Shown: one piece after another, positions 8,677-17,654 of the stretch
Position numbering within the stretch: position 1 is the first letter of the stretch
How the letters are laid out: each line of letters starts with the position of its first letter
DNA from: Maribacter aquimaris
GTDB taxonomy: Bacteria > Bacteroidota > Bacteroidia > Flavobacteriales > Flavobacteriaceae
DNA: 64,000 nt
NCBI RefSeq assembly: GCF_014596745.1
Contig: NZ_JABTCF010000005.1
Location: forward strand, 1 to 64,000
Reading direction: 5' to 3'
The notes under the pieces: generated by a model
The model's database searches: none
Told to the model about the DNA's origin: nothing
The model's input: only the letters and a program-made list of their open reading frames with translations
Translations under genes and position numbers: made by a program

Positions 8677-8856
8677 ATGGAAAATAAGAATCTACTTTTC
8701 CTATCCGTTGGACTTGGTATCTGTTCTGCCACCCTTTTGATTGAACGATTCGTCTTTACCATTCCCGATTGGGCGGCCATTGCGCTACTCTTATTGGCTA
8801 GTATAGCCTTGATCATCCATATTTTCACTTATAAAAGAAACCACCATAAACATTGA
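8677..8856 (+). CDS. Small two-helix membrane protein
   Basis: 59 aa from ATG 8677 (MENKNLLFLSVGLGICSATL); an in-frame start at 8650 would add nine residues. There are two hydrophobic segments, the second AAIALLLLASIALIIHIF, and a basic His-rich tail (KRNHHKH). It resembles many small inner-membrane proteins of unknown function. No operon partner. Confidence 0.5.
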   Translation: MENKNLLFLSVGLGICSATLLIERFVFTIPDWAAIALLLLASIALIIHIFTYKRNHHKH

Positions 8857-9073
8857 TGGTTTTGTACGGAATCGAAAATATTCCGCCCATCTTGAAATAG
8901 TATTTAACGGCCCTAGCAGTCACACTACTGAAGGAGACCAACCTTAAAATATATTCCGGTCCCAATTTCGACAAGTTCGTTGAAGTCAACACCTCCATAC
9001 GGTTCGTAAAGCGTATCGAAATGTTTTCCTGCCTACTTTCTTTTTAGTAGCAAATCAATGGCATAAACCAAAC

Positions 9074-9104
9074 AAAAAGCCCCAAGAATGGTCTTGGGGC
9101 TTTT
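9074..9104. terminator. Bidirectional terminator downstream of the CBM48-HhH gene
   Basis: Arms AAAAGCCCCAAGA and TCTTGGGGCTTTT around a short loop. T-runs are available in both orientations. It ends 22 bp from the stop at 9126 and mainly serves the minus-strand gene. Confidence 0.85.
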
Positions 9105-9125
9105 CGTTGTTTTCAAATCAGGGGA

Positions 9126-9767
9126 TTATTTTCCCCCGTCCAATTTATCCTGCAATTTTTTTAATTCCGCCCATTTTCCTTGATCGGCCAATTTAGCCTG
9201 TTTTGGCCATGAACCTGGTTTATGCATGGTATAACGGGGTCCGGCTTCCTTTAAGATTCCTTCAAGCTTTGCAGCCGAGGTCGCACTTAACTTTTTAAAA
9301 GTACCGATACCTTTTTCCGTTAAAATAGAGGCTATCTTCGGACCTATCCCCTCTATTTTTTTCAGATCATCCTTTTTGGCCTTCTTTACGGGTTTTTTCA
9401 CGGTTTTCTTGACCGTCTTTTTTACCGCTTTTTTTACGACCTTCTTTTTCTCTCCCACGGTGGTTAAATCGACCACCCCATTGTCTATTCCTTCATAGGG
9501 CGAGGGTACATAAGCATCCGCTGCGTGGTCATTGAACCATCCTTTGTCTTCACTCAAATAACGATACTCATAGCGTTTACCGTTCTTTAGTTTTATACGC
9601 TTTACATAAGTATCCCCTTCTTTTTCCATTTGGCATGAACTATCATTGGTCTGCCAATCGTTAAAGTCACCCAAAAGTAGAATGGGGGCCGTACTTGGAG
9701 CCTCATGCTCCGCAATCGTAAATGTTACCTCAGTTTGTGAGCCTTTTGTTTGTTTTGTTAATGCCAT
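9126..9767 (-). CDS. CBM48-type early-set domain fused to a lysine-rich linker and helix-hairpin-helix domain
   Basis: 213 aa from the ATG at 9767; the frame extends further upstream but MALTKQTKGSQTEVTF is the natural domain start. Residues ~10-100 resemble the glycogen-binding/isoamylase N-terminal (CBM48, AMPK-beta-like) fold, with the typical VxFxxxAPxAxxVxLLGDFNDW pattern represented here by ILLLGDFNDW and a YEYRYLSEDKGWFND loop. Residues ~107-132 are a histone-H1-like run of KKxVKK repeats. Residues ~134-210 form a helix-hairpin-helix module (LKKIEGIGPKIASILTEKGI, later GSWPKQAKLADQGKW), of a type I also recall as a C-terminal extension of some Bacteroidota ribosomal protein L21. A sugar-binding-like fold joined to nucleic-acid-binding parts is odd; the role is unknown. 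Confidence 0.85.
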   Translation of the reverse strand: MALTKQTKGSQTEVTFTIAEHEAPSTAPILLLGDFNDWQTNDSSCQMEKEGDTYVKRIKLKNGKRYEYRYLSEDKGWFNDHAADAYVPSPYEGIDNGVVDLTTVGEKKKVVKKAVKKTVKKTVKKPVKKAKKDDLKKIEGIGPKIASILTEKGIGTFKKLSATSAAKLEGILKEAGPRYTMHKPGSWPKQAKLADQGKWAELKKLQDKLDGGK

Positions 9768-9945
9768 CTTTATAGTGTTTAATAGTACTATAAAAGTACC
9801 ATAGAAATTCCTCCTATTCAAAAGATTAACGTAACAAATTGTATATTTAATTTTAGGGTATCCTAATTCACGTTCCTTTTGGGATGTAACACTGAAAAAA
9901 TTCAATTAAAATACCACATGATCCCGCTTATCATCCTTACCGTAC

Positions 9946-10078
9946 CCCCCAAAAAACCATACATTGCCCTACTTCGCGATATAGGTATCCATCACCATGA
10001 TTTTTTCTTTCAATGCCTTGAACTTTTTGGTCTTCAATACCGGTAAGATCGATTCCCGAATATCATATCCGTAGCTTT
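9946..10078 (-). pseudogene. Duplicated 3' end of nadE (partial copy)
   Basis: About 130 bp nearly identical to 12149-12280, which covers the last ~36 codons of nadE plus about 23 bp beyond its stop. Only a handful of mismatches are visible (ATACATTG vs AGACATTG, CTTCGCGAT vs CTTCGTCAT, CATCACCATG vs CATCGTCATG). Homology stops abruptly at CCGTAGCT. The copy has no start and cannot make protein. It lies in the same orientation as nadE and, with it, brackets the repeat block 10.1-12.0 kb. Confidence 0.85.
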
Positions 10079-10114
10079 AATACACAAAGGATGATTCTCC
10101 TTTTACAATTAACC

Positions 10115-10204
10115 TGTCATTCCGATTGAAGAACGAAGAGGAATCACACTAGCATAGGAGTATGGGATTTCCCGTCGCTCGTTCCTCCCTCCGTCGAAAT
10201 GACA
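10115..10204. repeat. 90-bp REP-like palindromic repeat, copy 1
   Basis: Begins TGTCATTCCG and ends CGAAATGACA, so the ends are inverted repeats. The interior has GAACGAAGAGGAAT and GTTCCTCCCTCCG arms. It is first of eight copies, all in this window between 10.1 and 25.7 kb and only in intergenic DNA. Confidence 0.85.
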
Positions 10205-10357
10205 AGGTCCCAGGTGCTATGGATGCCTTCCTAAAACCAAAGTGGAAACCCTTTGATTTGCCACGAAAATAAAAATAGGCCGTAAAACCCTTTAGTAAAC
10301 ATAAAAACAGGTCTTCCATAGTTTTTAATAAAGAATGAAGCCCTCTTTATGTTAGCC

Positions 10358-10447
10358 TGTCATTCCGAATGAGGCACGAAGAGGAATCACACTAGCTTAG
10401 GAGTATGGGATTTCCCGTCGCTCGTTCCTCCCTCCGTCGAAATGACA
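10358..10447. repeat. 90-bp REP-like palindromic repeat, copy 2
   Basis: Same element and orientation as copy 1. Copies 1 and 2, with the spacer between them, form a ~333-bp block (10115-10447) that recurs almost unchanged at 11675-12007. Confidence 0.85.
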
Positions 10448-10875
10448 AGGTCCCAGGTGCTATAGACGCCTTCCTAAAACCAAAGTGATAAAGCGAAGAT
10501 GTTATGCCGTTTTATTAATGGGACAATCGCAAAAGTTTTGTATGAATTATACTAGAATTGCATGGAAATTAATCAATTTATTCGGCTTTTTGTTTCAATA
10601 CTTTTTTCCATTGATGAAAAAAGTATCCAAAAAAATCTAGGCTGATTTTCCTTTTCTTGAAATCTACGGAATTTCCACTGCCACAGCGCCCAGGCCGCTT
10701 TCATTAGCGTGAAATGCTCTATGGACGCCTTCCTATTGCCTATGTGTAAATTCCTCGATTTACTGCGAAAACTAAAATAGGCCAAAAAACTTATCGATAA
10801 ACTTCCCAAACCAAATGAAGACATTGATTTACAACGAACTGTCCGAAACTTGAGATGGTATATTTCGGAATCGGC

Positions 10876-10991
10876 CTCCTTCTGTAGTGCAGGCGATAGG
10901 GCCGTAAAGAATTATTGAAGCCTTGGAAATAATTTAGGCCCTATCGGCGGTCACAAAATTCCTTCTATTTTGTGGGCACCTAATGAAGGAG
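10876..10991. other. Structured intergenic element able to form a three-way junction, copy 1
   Basis: Complementary arms seen by eye: outer CTCCTTC (10876-10882) with GAAGGAG (10985-10991) and GTGC (10887-10890) with GCAC (10976-10979); second GATAGGGCC (10895-10903) with GGCCCTATC (10937-10945), whose loop contains AATTATT/AATAATT; third CACAAAAT (10952-10959) with ATTTTGTG (10967-10974). A T-rich stretch follows. A nearly identical copy is at 22675-22790. It may be a structured RNA, a cruciform-forming mobile element or a relic; transcription is unproven. Confidence 0.6.
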
Positions 10992-11040
10992 TGTCGTTTC
11001 TTTTGTTTCGTTTTCTTTAGACAAGTAAAGAAAATGAAAG

Positions 11041-11260
11041 AAGAAAGCATTCATGAACCTCCTTCGTCGGTTTAATTGGACAAGTAAAGAAATCGAAGAT
11101 TCACGAAAATCGATAAAAAAACAATAATAACCACTTGAGTAAAATGAAAGAAGAAAGCATTCATGAACCTCCTTCGTCGGTTTAATTGGACAAGTAAAGA
11201 AATCGAAGATTCACGAAAATCGATAAAAAAACAATAATAACCACTTGAGTAAAATGAAAG
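11041..11260. repeat. Exact tandem duplication of a 110-bp unit
   Basis: 11041-11150 and 11151-11260 are identical over 110 bp, each ending AAAATGAAAG. The same 10 bp also precede the first unit (11031-11040). The related repeat at 22.8 kb runs straight from AAATGAAAG into AACATTG without any such unit, so the 2 x 110 bp is extra material in this copy. Confidence 0.95.
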
Positions 11261-11674
11261 AACATTGAAAATAGATTCGAATTATGGTTCCTGTCTAAGA
11301 AGGTTCTTTCCCATACCGATGACAGATGGATTAATTTACTCATTGCTTTAATTTCAGCTTCTTTTCTTTTTTGCATCGCCCAAAAAAGATTAGGGCCGAA
11401 AAACTAAGGTAGAATATACCTTGGTTTAGAGGAGCCAGCCGTAGCCTGGCCACTTTGTTGAGACCCATATTGAGAAAAGCACGTAAATCCACTGCCACAG
11501 CGCCCAGGCCGCTTTCACTAGCGTGAAATGCTCTATGGACGCCTTCCTATTGCCAATGTGTAAATTCCTCGATTTACTACGAAAATAAAAATAGGCCGTA
11601 AAACTTATCGATAAACTTCTCGAACCATATAGAAACATTGATCTACAAGGCTCACATTCTTTTAAAAATCAGCC

Positions 11675-11764
11675 TGTCATTCCGAATGAGGAACGAAGAG
11701 GAATCACACTAGCATCGGAGTATGGGATTTCCCGTCGCTCGTTCCTCCCTCCGTCGAAATGACA
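11675..11764. repeat. 90-bp REP-like palindromic repeat, copy 3
   Basis: Same 90-bp element as at 10115. It starts the second ~333-bp block (11675-12007), which duplicates 10115-10447 including the spacer containing AAAATAGGCCGTAAAACCC. Confidence 0.85.
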
Positions 11765-11917
11765 AGGTCCCAGGTGCTATGGATGCCTTCCTAAAACCAA
11801 AGTGGAAACCCTTTGATTTGCCACGAAAATAAAAATAGGCCGTAAAACCCTTTAGTAAACATAAAAACAGGTCTTCCATAGTTTTTAATAAAGAATGAAG
11901 CCCTCTTTATGTTAGCC

Positions 11918-12007
11918 TGTCATTCCGAATGAGGCACGAAGAGGAATCGCACTAGCTTAGGAGTATGGGATTTCTCGTCGCTCATTCCTCCCTCTGTCGA
12001 AATGACA
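11918..12007. repeat. 90-bp REP-like palindromic repeat, copy 4
   Basis: Same element, with a few substitutions (CTCGTCGCTC and CTCTGTCG). It ends 165 bp before the nadE stop; the remaining 12008-12148 shows no feature. Confidence 0.85.
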
Positions 12008-12171
12008 AAATACGCCGTAAGATTACAAATCATGTTTAATTGTAGGACAAAATCATTACTGAAAACGGAATCGTGGCGAGTAAAGAAACACCATTGATTC
12101 CCGACTTTAGCAATCAGTGGAAAATAATGAAAACCTACCTTCCCGCAAACCCCAAAAAACCAGACATTGCC

Positions 12172-14109
12172 CTACTTCGTCATATAGGTATCCATCGTCA
12201 TGATTTTTTCTTTCAATGCCTTGAACTTTTTGGTCTTCAATACCGGTAAGATCGATTCCCGAATATCATATCCGTAGCTCGATTTACTGGTAAGAATGAT
12301 CGGCGGACTCTGCACCCTTTTAAAAACGTTTTTTTGAATGGTATCATAGAACCATTCCAGATCCCTCAAAAACTCCTTCGGGTCATCAATATGCCATCGC
12401 AACATCATGTCTAACCCAATACCCAGTTTTTCATGCAGGTTCCCCTCGACATACCAGGTCATGATATCCTCAATACTCTTTTTTCTAAAATTGGTTATCC
12501 CTTCCAATAATTTACAATGGTATCCGAATTTCATCGGATCTACCTGGTTGCTTTTCAATTCGGCGGTCGGTTGTATCTGCGCTTCCCCAAATCGCCATAA
12601 GGCATCGGGCAATAACAGTTCGGGAATGATTTCCTTTCCGAATACCTCATCGTTGATGTAGTGGCACATATCGGCAACTTCGGTTTTGGTCAAATCCCCA
12701 ATGGGTGTAATCGCACCTCCCCAATCGCCGTACAGCGTGGCATACCCAAGGGCGATCTCCACCTTATTGCCATTGTTCGTAAAGAAGTACCTGTATTTGG
12801 CGGACAGGTTGGAAAGTATGGAAGCCCCACGTATTTTCGCCTGTACGTTCTCCAGATTGAATTCACTCAACGGTTTCCCGTCCAACTGTAAAATATGGGT
12901 GTTTGACTTTACCATGTCTTCAATCGGAAGTATCAAGTATTCAATTCCCAAATTTTCAGCCAGTGCCTTTGCCGCCCCTTTGGTCTTATCGCTATTGTAT
13001 TGGGAGGGCATATTCACACCAACGACCTTTTCCTTCCCGAAGGCCAACACCAAGAGGGTCGCCACCAAGGAACTGTCGATACCGCCGCTTAATCCGATGA
13101 CAAAATGGGGGTCATCGCCCAACATGTTCCTCGAATTTTTCAATCCGTTGAAAATGGCGAGGAATTTTTCCCTAATGGTATTACCCATAGGCCTTTTTTT
13201 AGGTAAAAAGGAAGCCTTTTCATCAATGACCATTAAATCCTCTTCCCAACCTTTTTCGGATAAGATACACGGGTCGCCCTCTTCATTATAGACCGTGGAC
13301 CCCCCGTCGAAGGTAATCACGTTCTTCCCGTTGTTCTGTACCCCGACACAGTTTACATAATAGTACTTTACAAAGGATCCCGATTGTTCCCTTAAATACT
13401 TTACACGCCGGTCCCTCGCATTGTTTTTCATAAAGGTCCATGGAGATGCCGATAGGTTTACAATGCTTTCCGCCCCGGCTTCAATGAGTATTTTGGTGAT
13501 GTTTATGGGTTCTCCGTCGGCCCTATAGTCATGGCACCAAAGATCTTCGCACAACTCCATTCCAATAGGGATTCTTTGGTCGCCTTTCGAAATCAAAAAC
13601 GGGGACAATAGTTCACTCAGGTCTTTTCCATAGTCAATGGCGACATCGAATAAGGAGAAAAAATAGCGTTCATCATCGAAAAACCGATAATTGGGCAATA
13701 GGGTCTTGGGTTGCACCCCCATGGGCAGTATACCGTTCTCCTGAACACGATCGGCATAGGTGCCGTTTTGCATCACATATACGGCATTGTATTTTCTACT
13801 ACGCCCATCCTTGTTGGGATGATGGCCCTCGGTGGACCCATTTACATAAATATTGCCATAGGCTATGGCGATGTCATTGCTGGCCGCCAGAAGTTCCTCG
13901 TTATAACTCATAAGCTCTTCGCAATACGCATCCTCAAGGAATTTATCGCCCAATAAATAACCGCCCACACACATTTCGGGAAAGCAGATCAAATCAACGG
14001 ATTGCTCCTTCGCTTTCTGGATCATGCGTAGCATGTTGTCTACATTCAATCGGGGTCTCCCGGGAACCACATCCATTTGTCCCAAGGCTATTGTAAGTGT
14101 ATCGGTCAT
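12172..14109 (-). CDS. nadE: Glutamine-dependent NAD+ synthetase
   Basis: 645 aa, the two-domain glutamine-hydrolysing type. It amidates nicotinic acid adenine dinucleotide to NAD+, using ATP and ammonia released from glutamine. The N-terminal nitrilase-like glutaminase has the triad Glu45 (FPEMCVGGYLLGD), Lys135 (GVQPKTLLPN) and Cys187 (GMELCEDLW). The C-terminal synthetase has the PP-loop SGGIDSS at 341-347. Start ATG 14109 gives a canonical TIALGQMDVVPG beginning. Its 3' end plus about 23 bp of flank is duplicated at 9946-10078. It stands alone, with repeats downstream and a divergent glycosidase gene upstream. Confidence 0.97.
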   Translation of the reverse strand: MTDTLTIALGQMDVVPGRPRLNVDNMLRMIQKAKEQSVDLICFPEMCVGGYLLGDKFLEDAYCEELMSYNEELLAASNDIAIAYGNIYVNGSTEGHHPNKDGRSRKYNAVYVMQNGTYADRVQENGILPMGVQPKTLLPNYRFFDDERYFFSLFDVAIDYGKDLSELLSPFLISKGDQRIPIGMELCEDLWCHDYRADGEPINITKILIEAGAESIVNLSASPWTFMKNNARDRRVKYLREQSGSFVKYYYVNCVGVQNNGKNVITFDGGSTVYNEEGDPCILSEKGWEEDLMVIDEKASFLPKKRPMGNTIREKFLAIFNGLKNSRNMLGDDPHFVIGLSGGIDSSLVATLLVLAFGKEKVVGVNMPSQYNSDKTKGAAKALAENLGIEYLILPIEDMVKSNTHILQLDGKPLSEFNLENVQAKIRGASILSNLSAKYRYFFTNNGNKVEIALGYATLYGDWGGAITPIGDLTKTEVADMCHYINDEVFGKEIIPELLLPDALWRFGEAQIQPTAELKSNQVDPMKFGYHCKLLEGITNFRKKSIEDIMTWYVEGNLHEKLGIGLDMMLRWHIDDPKEFLRDLEWFYDTIQKNVFKRVQSPPIILTSKSSYGYDIRESILPVLKTKKFKALKEKIMTMDTYMTK

Positions 14110-14339
14110 TCTTGTGTCGGATTAAGAAAACGTATTTCAGTTTACAAAAGTAAGGAATCGATACACACCGAAAGGCTATGGGCAAATACCCTACCCAACC
14201 CGTTATCGTTTTTTTTAAAAGTTAATCGCTATCGATGCGGTCACCTCATTTATTTATAAGAAATTTATGGTAGCATACTGGTGTGGTCGGCACCTGGACA
14301 ATAGCCCTCCGCGCTGCACCAAAAAAAACTAAAGACACC

Positions 14340-15278
14340 ATGAAATATGGCATTTCCACTATTCTTTTCCTGATACTGATACATAGTTGCTTCGCCCAAA
14401 ATCCTTTTATTACCCATATGTATACCGCCGACCCTTCTGCAAGGGTCTTTAACGACACCCTATACGTGTACCCCTCACATGATGAGGATACGGCTACTGG
14501 GTTTTCGATGAAGGACTGGCATGTATTTTCGACTACCGATATGGAAAACTGGACGGACCATGGGGTAGCTTTTTCCCTAAATGATATCAGCTGGGCCGAA
14601 AAAAAGGCCTGGGCTCCGGATTGTATCCAAAGAAACGGCAAATACTATTTTTATTACCCTGTCGAAAAAAGTATGATCGGCGTTGCCGTAAGCGATAAAC
14701 CCACCGGTTATTTTAAAGATCCGCTCAATGCTTCATTGATCAACATAAACACAAAAGGTGTGGTCTGTAACCGCGATTTTATAGATCCGGCCGTTTTTAT
14801 CGACACTGATGGCCAAGCTTACCTCTACATGGGCCAATTGGTCGTAAATGCGATAAAACTCAACGAGGATATGATCTCTTATGATGGGGATGTTCATTTG
14901 CTTGAGGGAACCGATGACTTTTTCGAAGCCATTTGGATGCATAAATACAACGGCACGTATTATCTCTCTTATGTTGGGGCAAGTGGGGAAATAAAGTACT
15001 GTATGAGTAATGACCCTTTGGGACCCTTTGAATATAAAGGTGTAATACTTCCCAAAATGAACAGCGGCACCAACCACCACTCGATTGTTGAATATAAGGG
15101 GCAATGGTATATGTTCTACCATAATTCCGATCTATACTATAGCAACCACCCCGATGTACCTGAAAAATTCGGTTGGGGCCATGATGGAAGTCCACATCCT
15201 TATCGCCGTTCTATATGTTTCGATAAGTTATATTACAATGAGGATGGAACCATTATACCCGTAATACCGACGAAATAA
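14340..15278 (+). CDS. GH43-type glycoside hydrolase, secreted
   Basis: 312 aa from ATG 14340, chosen because it starts a signal peptide (MKYGISTILFLILIHSCFAQ); the frame is open further upstream. The five-bladed propeller pattern of GH43 is visible: catalytic-base Asp31 in YTADPSARVF, Asp149 in DFIDPAVF, and the likely acid Glu196 in FFEAIWMHKYNGTYYLSY. GH43 enzymes release arabinose, xylose or galactose from plant or algal polysaccharides. No SusC/SusD pair or other carbohydrate genes flank it, so the substrate is open. Export would place it in the periplasm or outside. Confidence 0.88.
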   Translation: MKYGISTILFLILIHSCFAQNPFITHMYTADPSARVFNDTLYVYPSHDEDTATGFSMKDWHVFSTTDMENWTDHGVAFSLNDISWAEKKAWAPDCIQRNGKYYFYYPVEKSMIGVAVSDKPTGYFKDPLNASLININTKGVVCNRDFIDPAVFIDTDGQAYLYMGQLVVNAIKLNEDMISYDGDVHLLEGTDDFFEAIWMHKYNGTYYLSYVGASGEIKYCMSNDPLGPFEYKGVILPKMNSGTNHHSIVEYKGQWYMFYHNSDLYYSNHPDVPEKFGWGHDGSPHPYRRSICFDKLYYNEDGTIIPVIPTK

Positions 15279-15594
15279 TCAAACGGATGACCATATAGTA
15301 CTGTGTATATGTAATGACGGGGGAATGGTGTACTTTGATTCTTTTTTTAAGACTTTGAAATCCCGACAAACAACCTTTTTGCACATAGCATTTTCCTAAC
15401 AACTATCGATACGGTATAAGGCAGTGTTTTTTCAAAATTCAATCAAAATTAACCTCTCAACCCCTTATCGTTTTTTTCTCCAGGTTATCCAGGCTGAATT
15501 ACCTATCGTAATATTTTGTAGGAATCTTACAATAAAATACAATAAGGACAACGGAATTTATGTTAGTATATTCTAACCAATACTTTATACCCGT
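15279..15594. other. Intergenic DNA without a recognised feature
   Basis: 316 bp between two plus-strand genes. It is AT-rich, with no good terminator hairpin and no repeat shared with the other intergenic regions; a TACTTTG string near 15331 is a weak promoter-like match. Confidence 0.5.
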
Positions 15595-16524
15595 ATGACC
15601 GAAATATCGAACGCCATTTCCGATTTGGTATATAAAAAATACGACAAGATCAGAATCGCACAGGAACTTTTAAAAAGAGGATATTCGACCAAGGAGATCA
15701 AGAGTGCTTTGGATAAAAGTAAAATAGGAAAAACGAACATCAATGCGATAATTGGAATCCTGTTGATAGTAGTCGGACTCTTGGCTAATTTGTATACCAA
15801 ATCAACGTATTTCAACAATCACTTTCGATTTGATTTTTTCTCACAGGCAGACTTTATGCTCTTTAATGAAAGAATATTGAAACCGACCATTACCCTATCC
15901 ATGATTTTTTTGGGTATTAACCTTATCCTGAATAGAGCTAACGTCCATAAGATTGTCAAGGTCTTTTTGTTTATCCTCCTGGGGATATTCACCGTTACCA
16001 TCACCGCTTACTATTCTTCCCTCGCCTTTGTCTTTAGTTTAATATCCTTGATGTTGGTATTTCTTATTGAATTACCCCAAAGAACCAAAAATCCTGAAAT
16101 AGCGATAATATTCCCTTATTTAAAAAAGGTCTGGAAAGGCAGTGCTGGTTACATTTTTCTGCTATTGGGTACCGTTTTAGTGCATTCGGCAGACATACAG
16201 TTCAACTATGTGAGTACAGGCGAAAGAACCTCAAAAGCCGTATTGGGAATCCTAGATTATATCTTGATTTATTCCACGCCGATTTTAGGGTTGGTAGGTC
16301 TGGCGACAAGTTTATTGGTGAGCATTGACTTTTCGAAATTCAAAATTGCGTTCTACGCTTTAGCCACCATTGCAGCACTAGTCCTAATCGTCTGCCTATT
16401 GCATTCCGTCTTTCAGAATTTGATTTATGGATGTTCTATTCTGTTGATTACTTCCGTTTTTATGTATCTCAAAAACAAGAAATCACCAATTAAAAAAAAT
16501 ACTGTAATTGAGCCTCAACCTTAA
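15595..16524 (+). CDS. Polytopic membrane protein with an N-terminal helical domain
   Basis: 309 aa. Residues 1-45 are soluble and helical (ISDLVYKKYDKIRIAQELL, then KRGYSTKEIKSALDKS), a pattern like short SHOCT- or UBA-like helical modules. The rest holds about eight hydrophobic segments in pairs. The C-terminus is basic (KNKKSPIKKN). It is probably an inner-membrane protein with the small domain inside the cell. No transport motif or family recognised. Confidence 0.75.
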   Translation: MTEISNAISDLVYKKYDKIRIAQELLKRGYSTKEIKSALDKSKIGKTNINAIIGILLIVVGLLANLYTKSTYFNNHFRFDFFSQADFMLFNERILKPTITLSMIFLGINLILNRANVHKIVKVFLFILLGIFTVTITAYYSSLAFVFSLISLMLVFLIELPQRTKNPEIAIIFPYLKKVWKGSAGYIFLLLGTVLVHSADIQFNYVSTGERTSKAVLGILDYILIYSTPILGLVGLATSLLVSIDFSKFKIAFYALATIAALVLIVCLLHSVFQNLIYGCSILLITSVFMYLKNKKSPIKKNTVIEPQP

Positions 16525-16724
16525 AACCGATATTACAATAATCCTAACCCAGATCACCTTTTAGGACAATAGGCATTCATCCCGAAATATATCCGCCCCA
16601 ACTTGCCTGCCTCTTATTATTGTCAGAAATTTACAATTCGAAGCATATGTCGGGTATCAGCATCAATGATACCCCCTGCTTTATATACGAAAAAGAGTCT
16701 CTATACCACGAAAAAAGTAACAGG

Positions 16725-17654
16725 ATGAAAATTGCAATAATCGGAACAGGAGGAGTAGGCGGATATTTTGGTGCTAAATTGGCCCAAGCAGGATTTGACG
16801 TAACCTTTTTGGCACGGGGGGAACATTTAAAAGCGATACAAAAAAACGGATTACATGTAAAAAGTATTCTTGGGGACTTCCATACCGATCATTTAACCGC
16901 AACCGACAGTATCCCTAAAATCGGAAAATCCGATTTGATCATCCTTTGTGTTAAGGCATGGCAGATCAAGGAAATCAGTACTGATTTAAAAAGTCTAATC
17001 CACGATGACAGTATGGTTTTACCCTTACAAAATGGAATCTTGGCCTCAGAGGAATTAAAAGAAGCGATCGACGAAAAACATATCCTTGGTGGGTTATGCC
17101 GAATAATCTCCAAAATAGAAGCCCCCGGAACCATCAACCATTTTGGGGTAGATCCCATTATCGTATTTGGAGAACTTATTGATACCGATGCCAAACGATC
17201 ACAAGAATTAAAAGCCCTTTTTGCCAAGGCGGGTATACGTTCGGAAATATCCAAGGATATTGCCTCCGATCTATGGGGAAAATTCTTGGCAATTTGTGTC
17301 AGTGGCCTGTTAGCCGTCACAAAAACAACGTATGGCGAAATAATGGAGATCAAGGAGACAAGACAGATGATGTCCGACTTACTGACGGAGATCTATGTGT
17401 TATCCCAAAAAGTCGGGGTACATCTTAAATCGGACATTGTGGACAAAACAATGGCTTTCATTGATTCCTTCCCGTATGAGACCACGTCATCATTAACCCG
17501 TGATGTTTGGCAAGGCCGCCCCTCTGAAATTGAATATCAAAACGGGACGGTCGTAAAATTCGGGGAAAAATATGGCGTTGATACCCCCATAAATAAGTTT
17601 GTCTATAACTGCATTTTACCCATGGAAATCAAAGCCAGGAAACCAAGGTCATAA
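16725..17654 (+). CDS. panE: 2-dehydropantoate 2-reductase family protein (PanE/ApbA-like)
   Basis: 309 aa from ATG 16725, which directly begins the Rossmann fold (MKIAIIGTGGVGGYFG); a longer frame from a TTG at 16620 has no support. The family motifs follow: ILCVKAWQ, VLPLQNGI with the conserved Asn, GGLCRIISKIEAPGTINHFG, and a helical C-terminal domain with DLWGKFLAICVSGLL and ending in SEIEYQNGTVVKFGEKYGV. PanE reduces ketopantoate with NADPH for pantothenate and CoA synthesis. Relatives act on other 2-keto acids and no other pan gene is nearby, so the exact substrate is less sure than the family. Confidence 0.85.
   Translation: MKIAIIGTGGVGGYFGAKLAQAGFDVTFLARGEHLKAIQKNGLHVKSILGDFHTDHLTATDSIPKIGKSDLIILCVKAWQIKEISTDLKSLIHDDSMVLPLQNGILASEELKEAIDEKHILGGLCRIISKIEAPGTINHFGVDPIIVFGELIDTDAKRSQELKALFAKAGIRSEISKDIASDLWGKFLAICVSGLLAVTKTTYGEIMEIKETRQMMSDLLTEIYVLSQKVGVHLKSDIVDKTMAFIDSFPYETTSSLTRDVWQGRPSEIEYQNGTVVKFGEKYGVDTPINKFVYNCILPMEIKARKPRS

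Larger units (their letters stand above)
10600..11640. repeat. Mosaic of dispersed intergenic repeats
   Basis: No intact gene. The segment contains modules found again at 22.5-23.4 kb: a stretch with CCACAGCGCCCAGGCCGC and GTGAAATGCTCTATGGACGC (here twice, near 10680-10730 and 11490-11540); a stretch with CGAAAACTAAAATAGGCC; the three-way-junction element at 10876-10991; and the stretch from ATTGAAAATAGATTCG to TTTCAGCTTC. Short open frames on the minus strand here follow the repeats and have no protein-like features. No transposase remains. Confidence 0.8.

Noticed and set aside
10573-11638. Several short minus-strand frames in the repeat block
   Set aside because: They arise from the repeated modules (similar frames recur at 22.8 kb), have no start signals and no family features.
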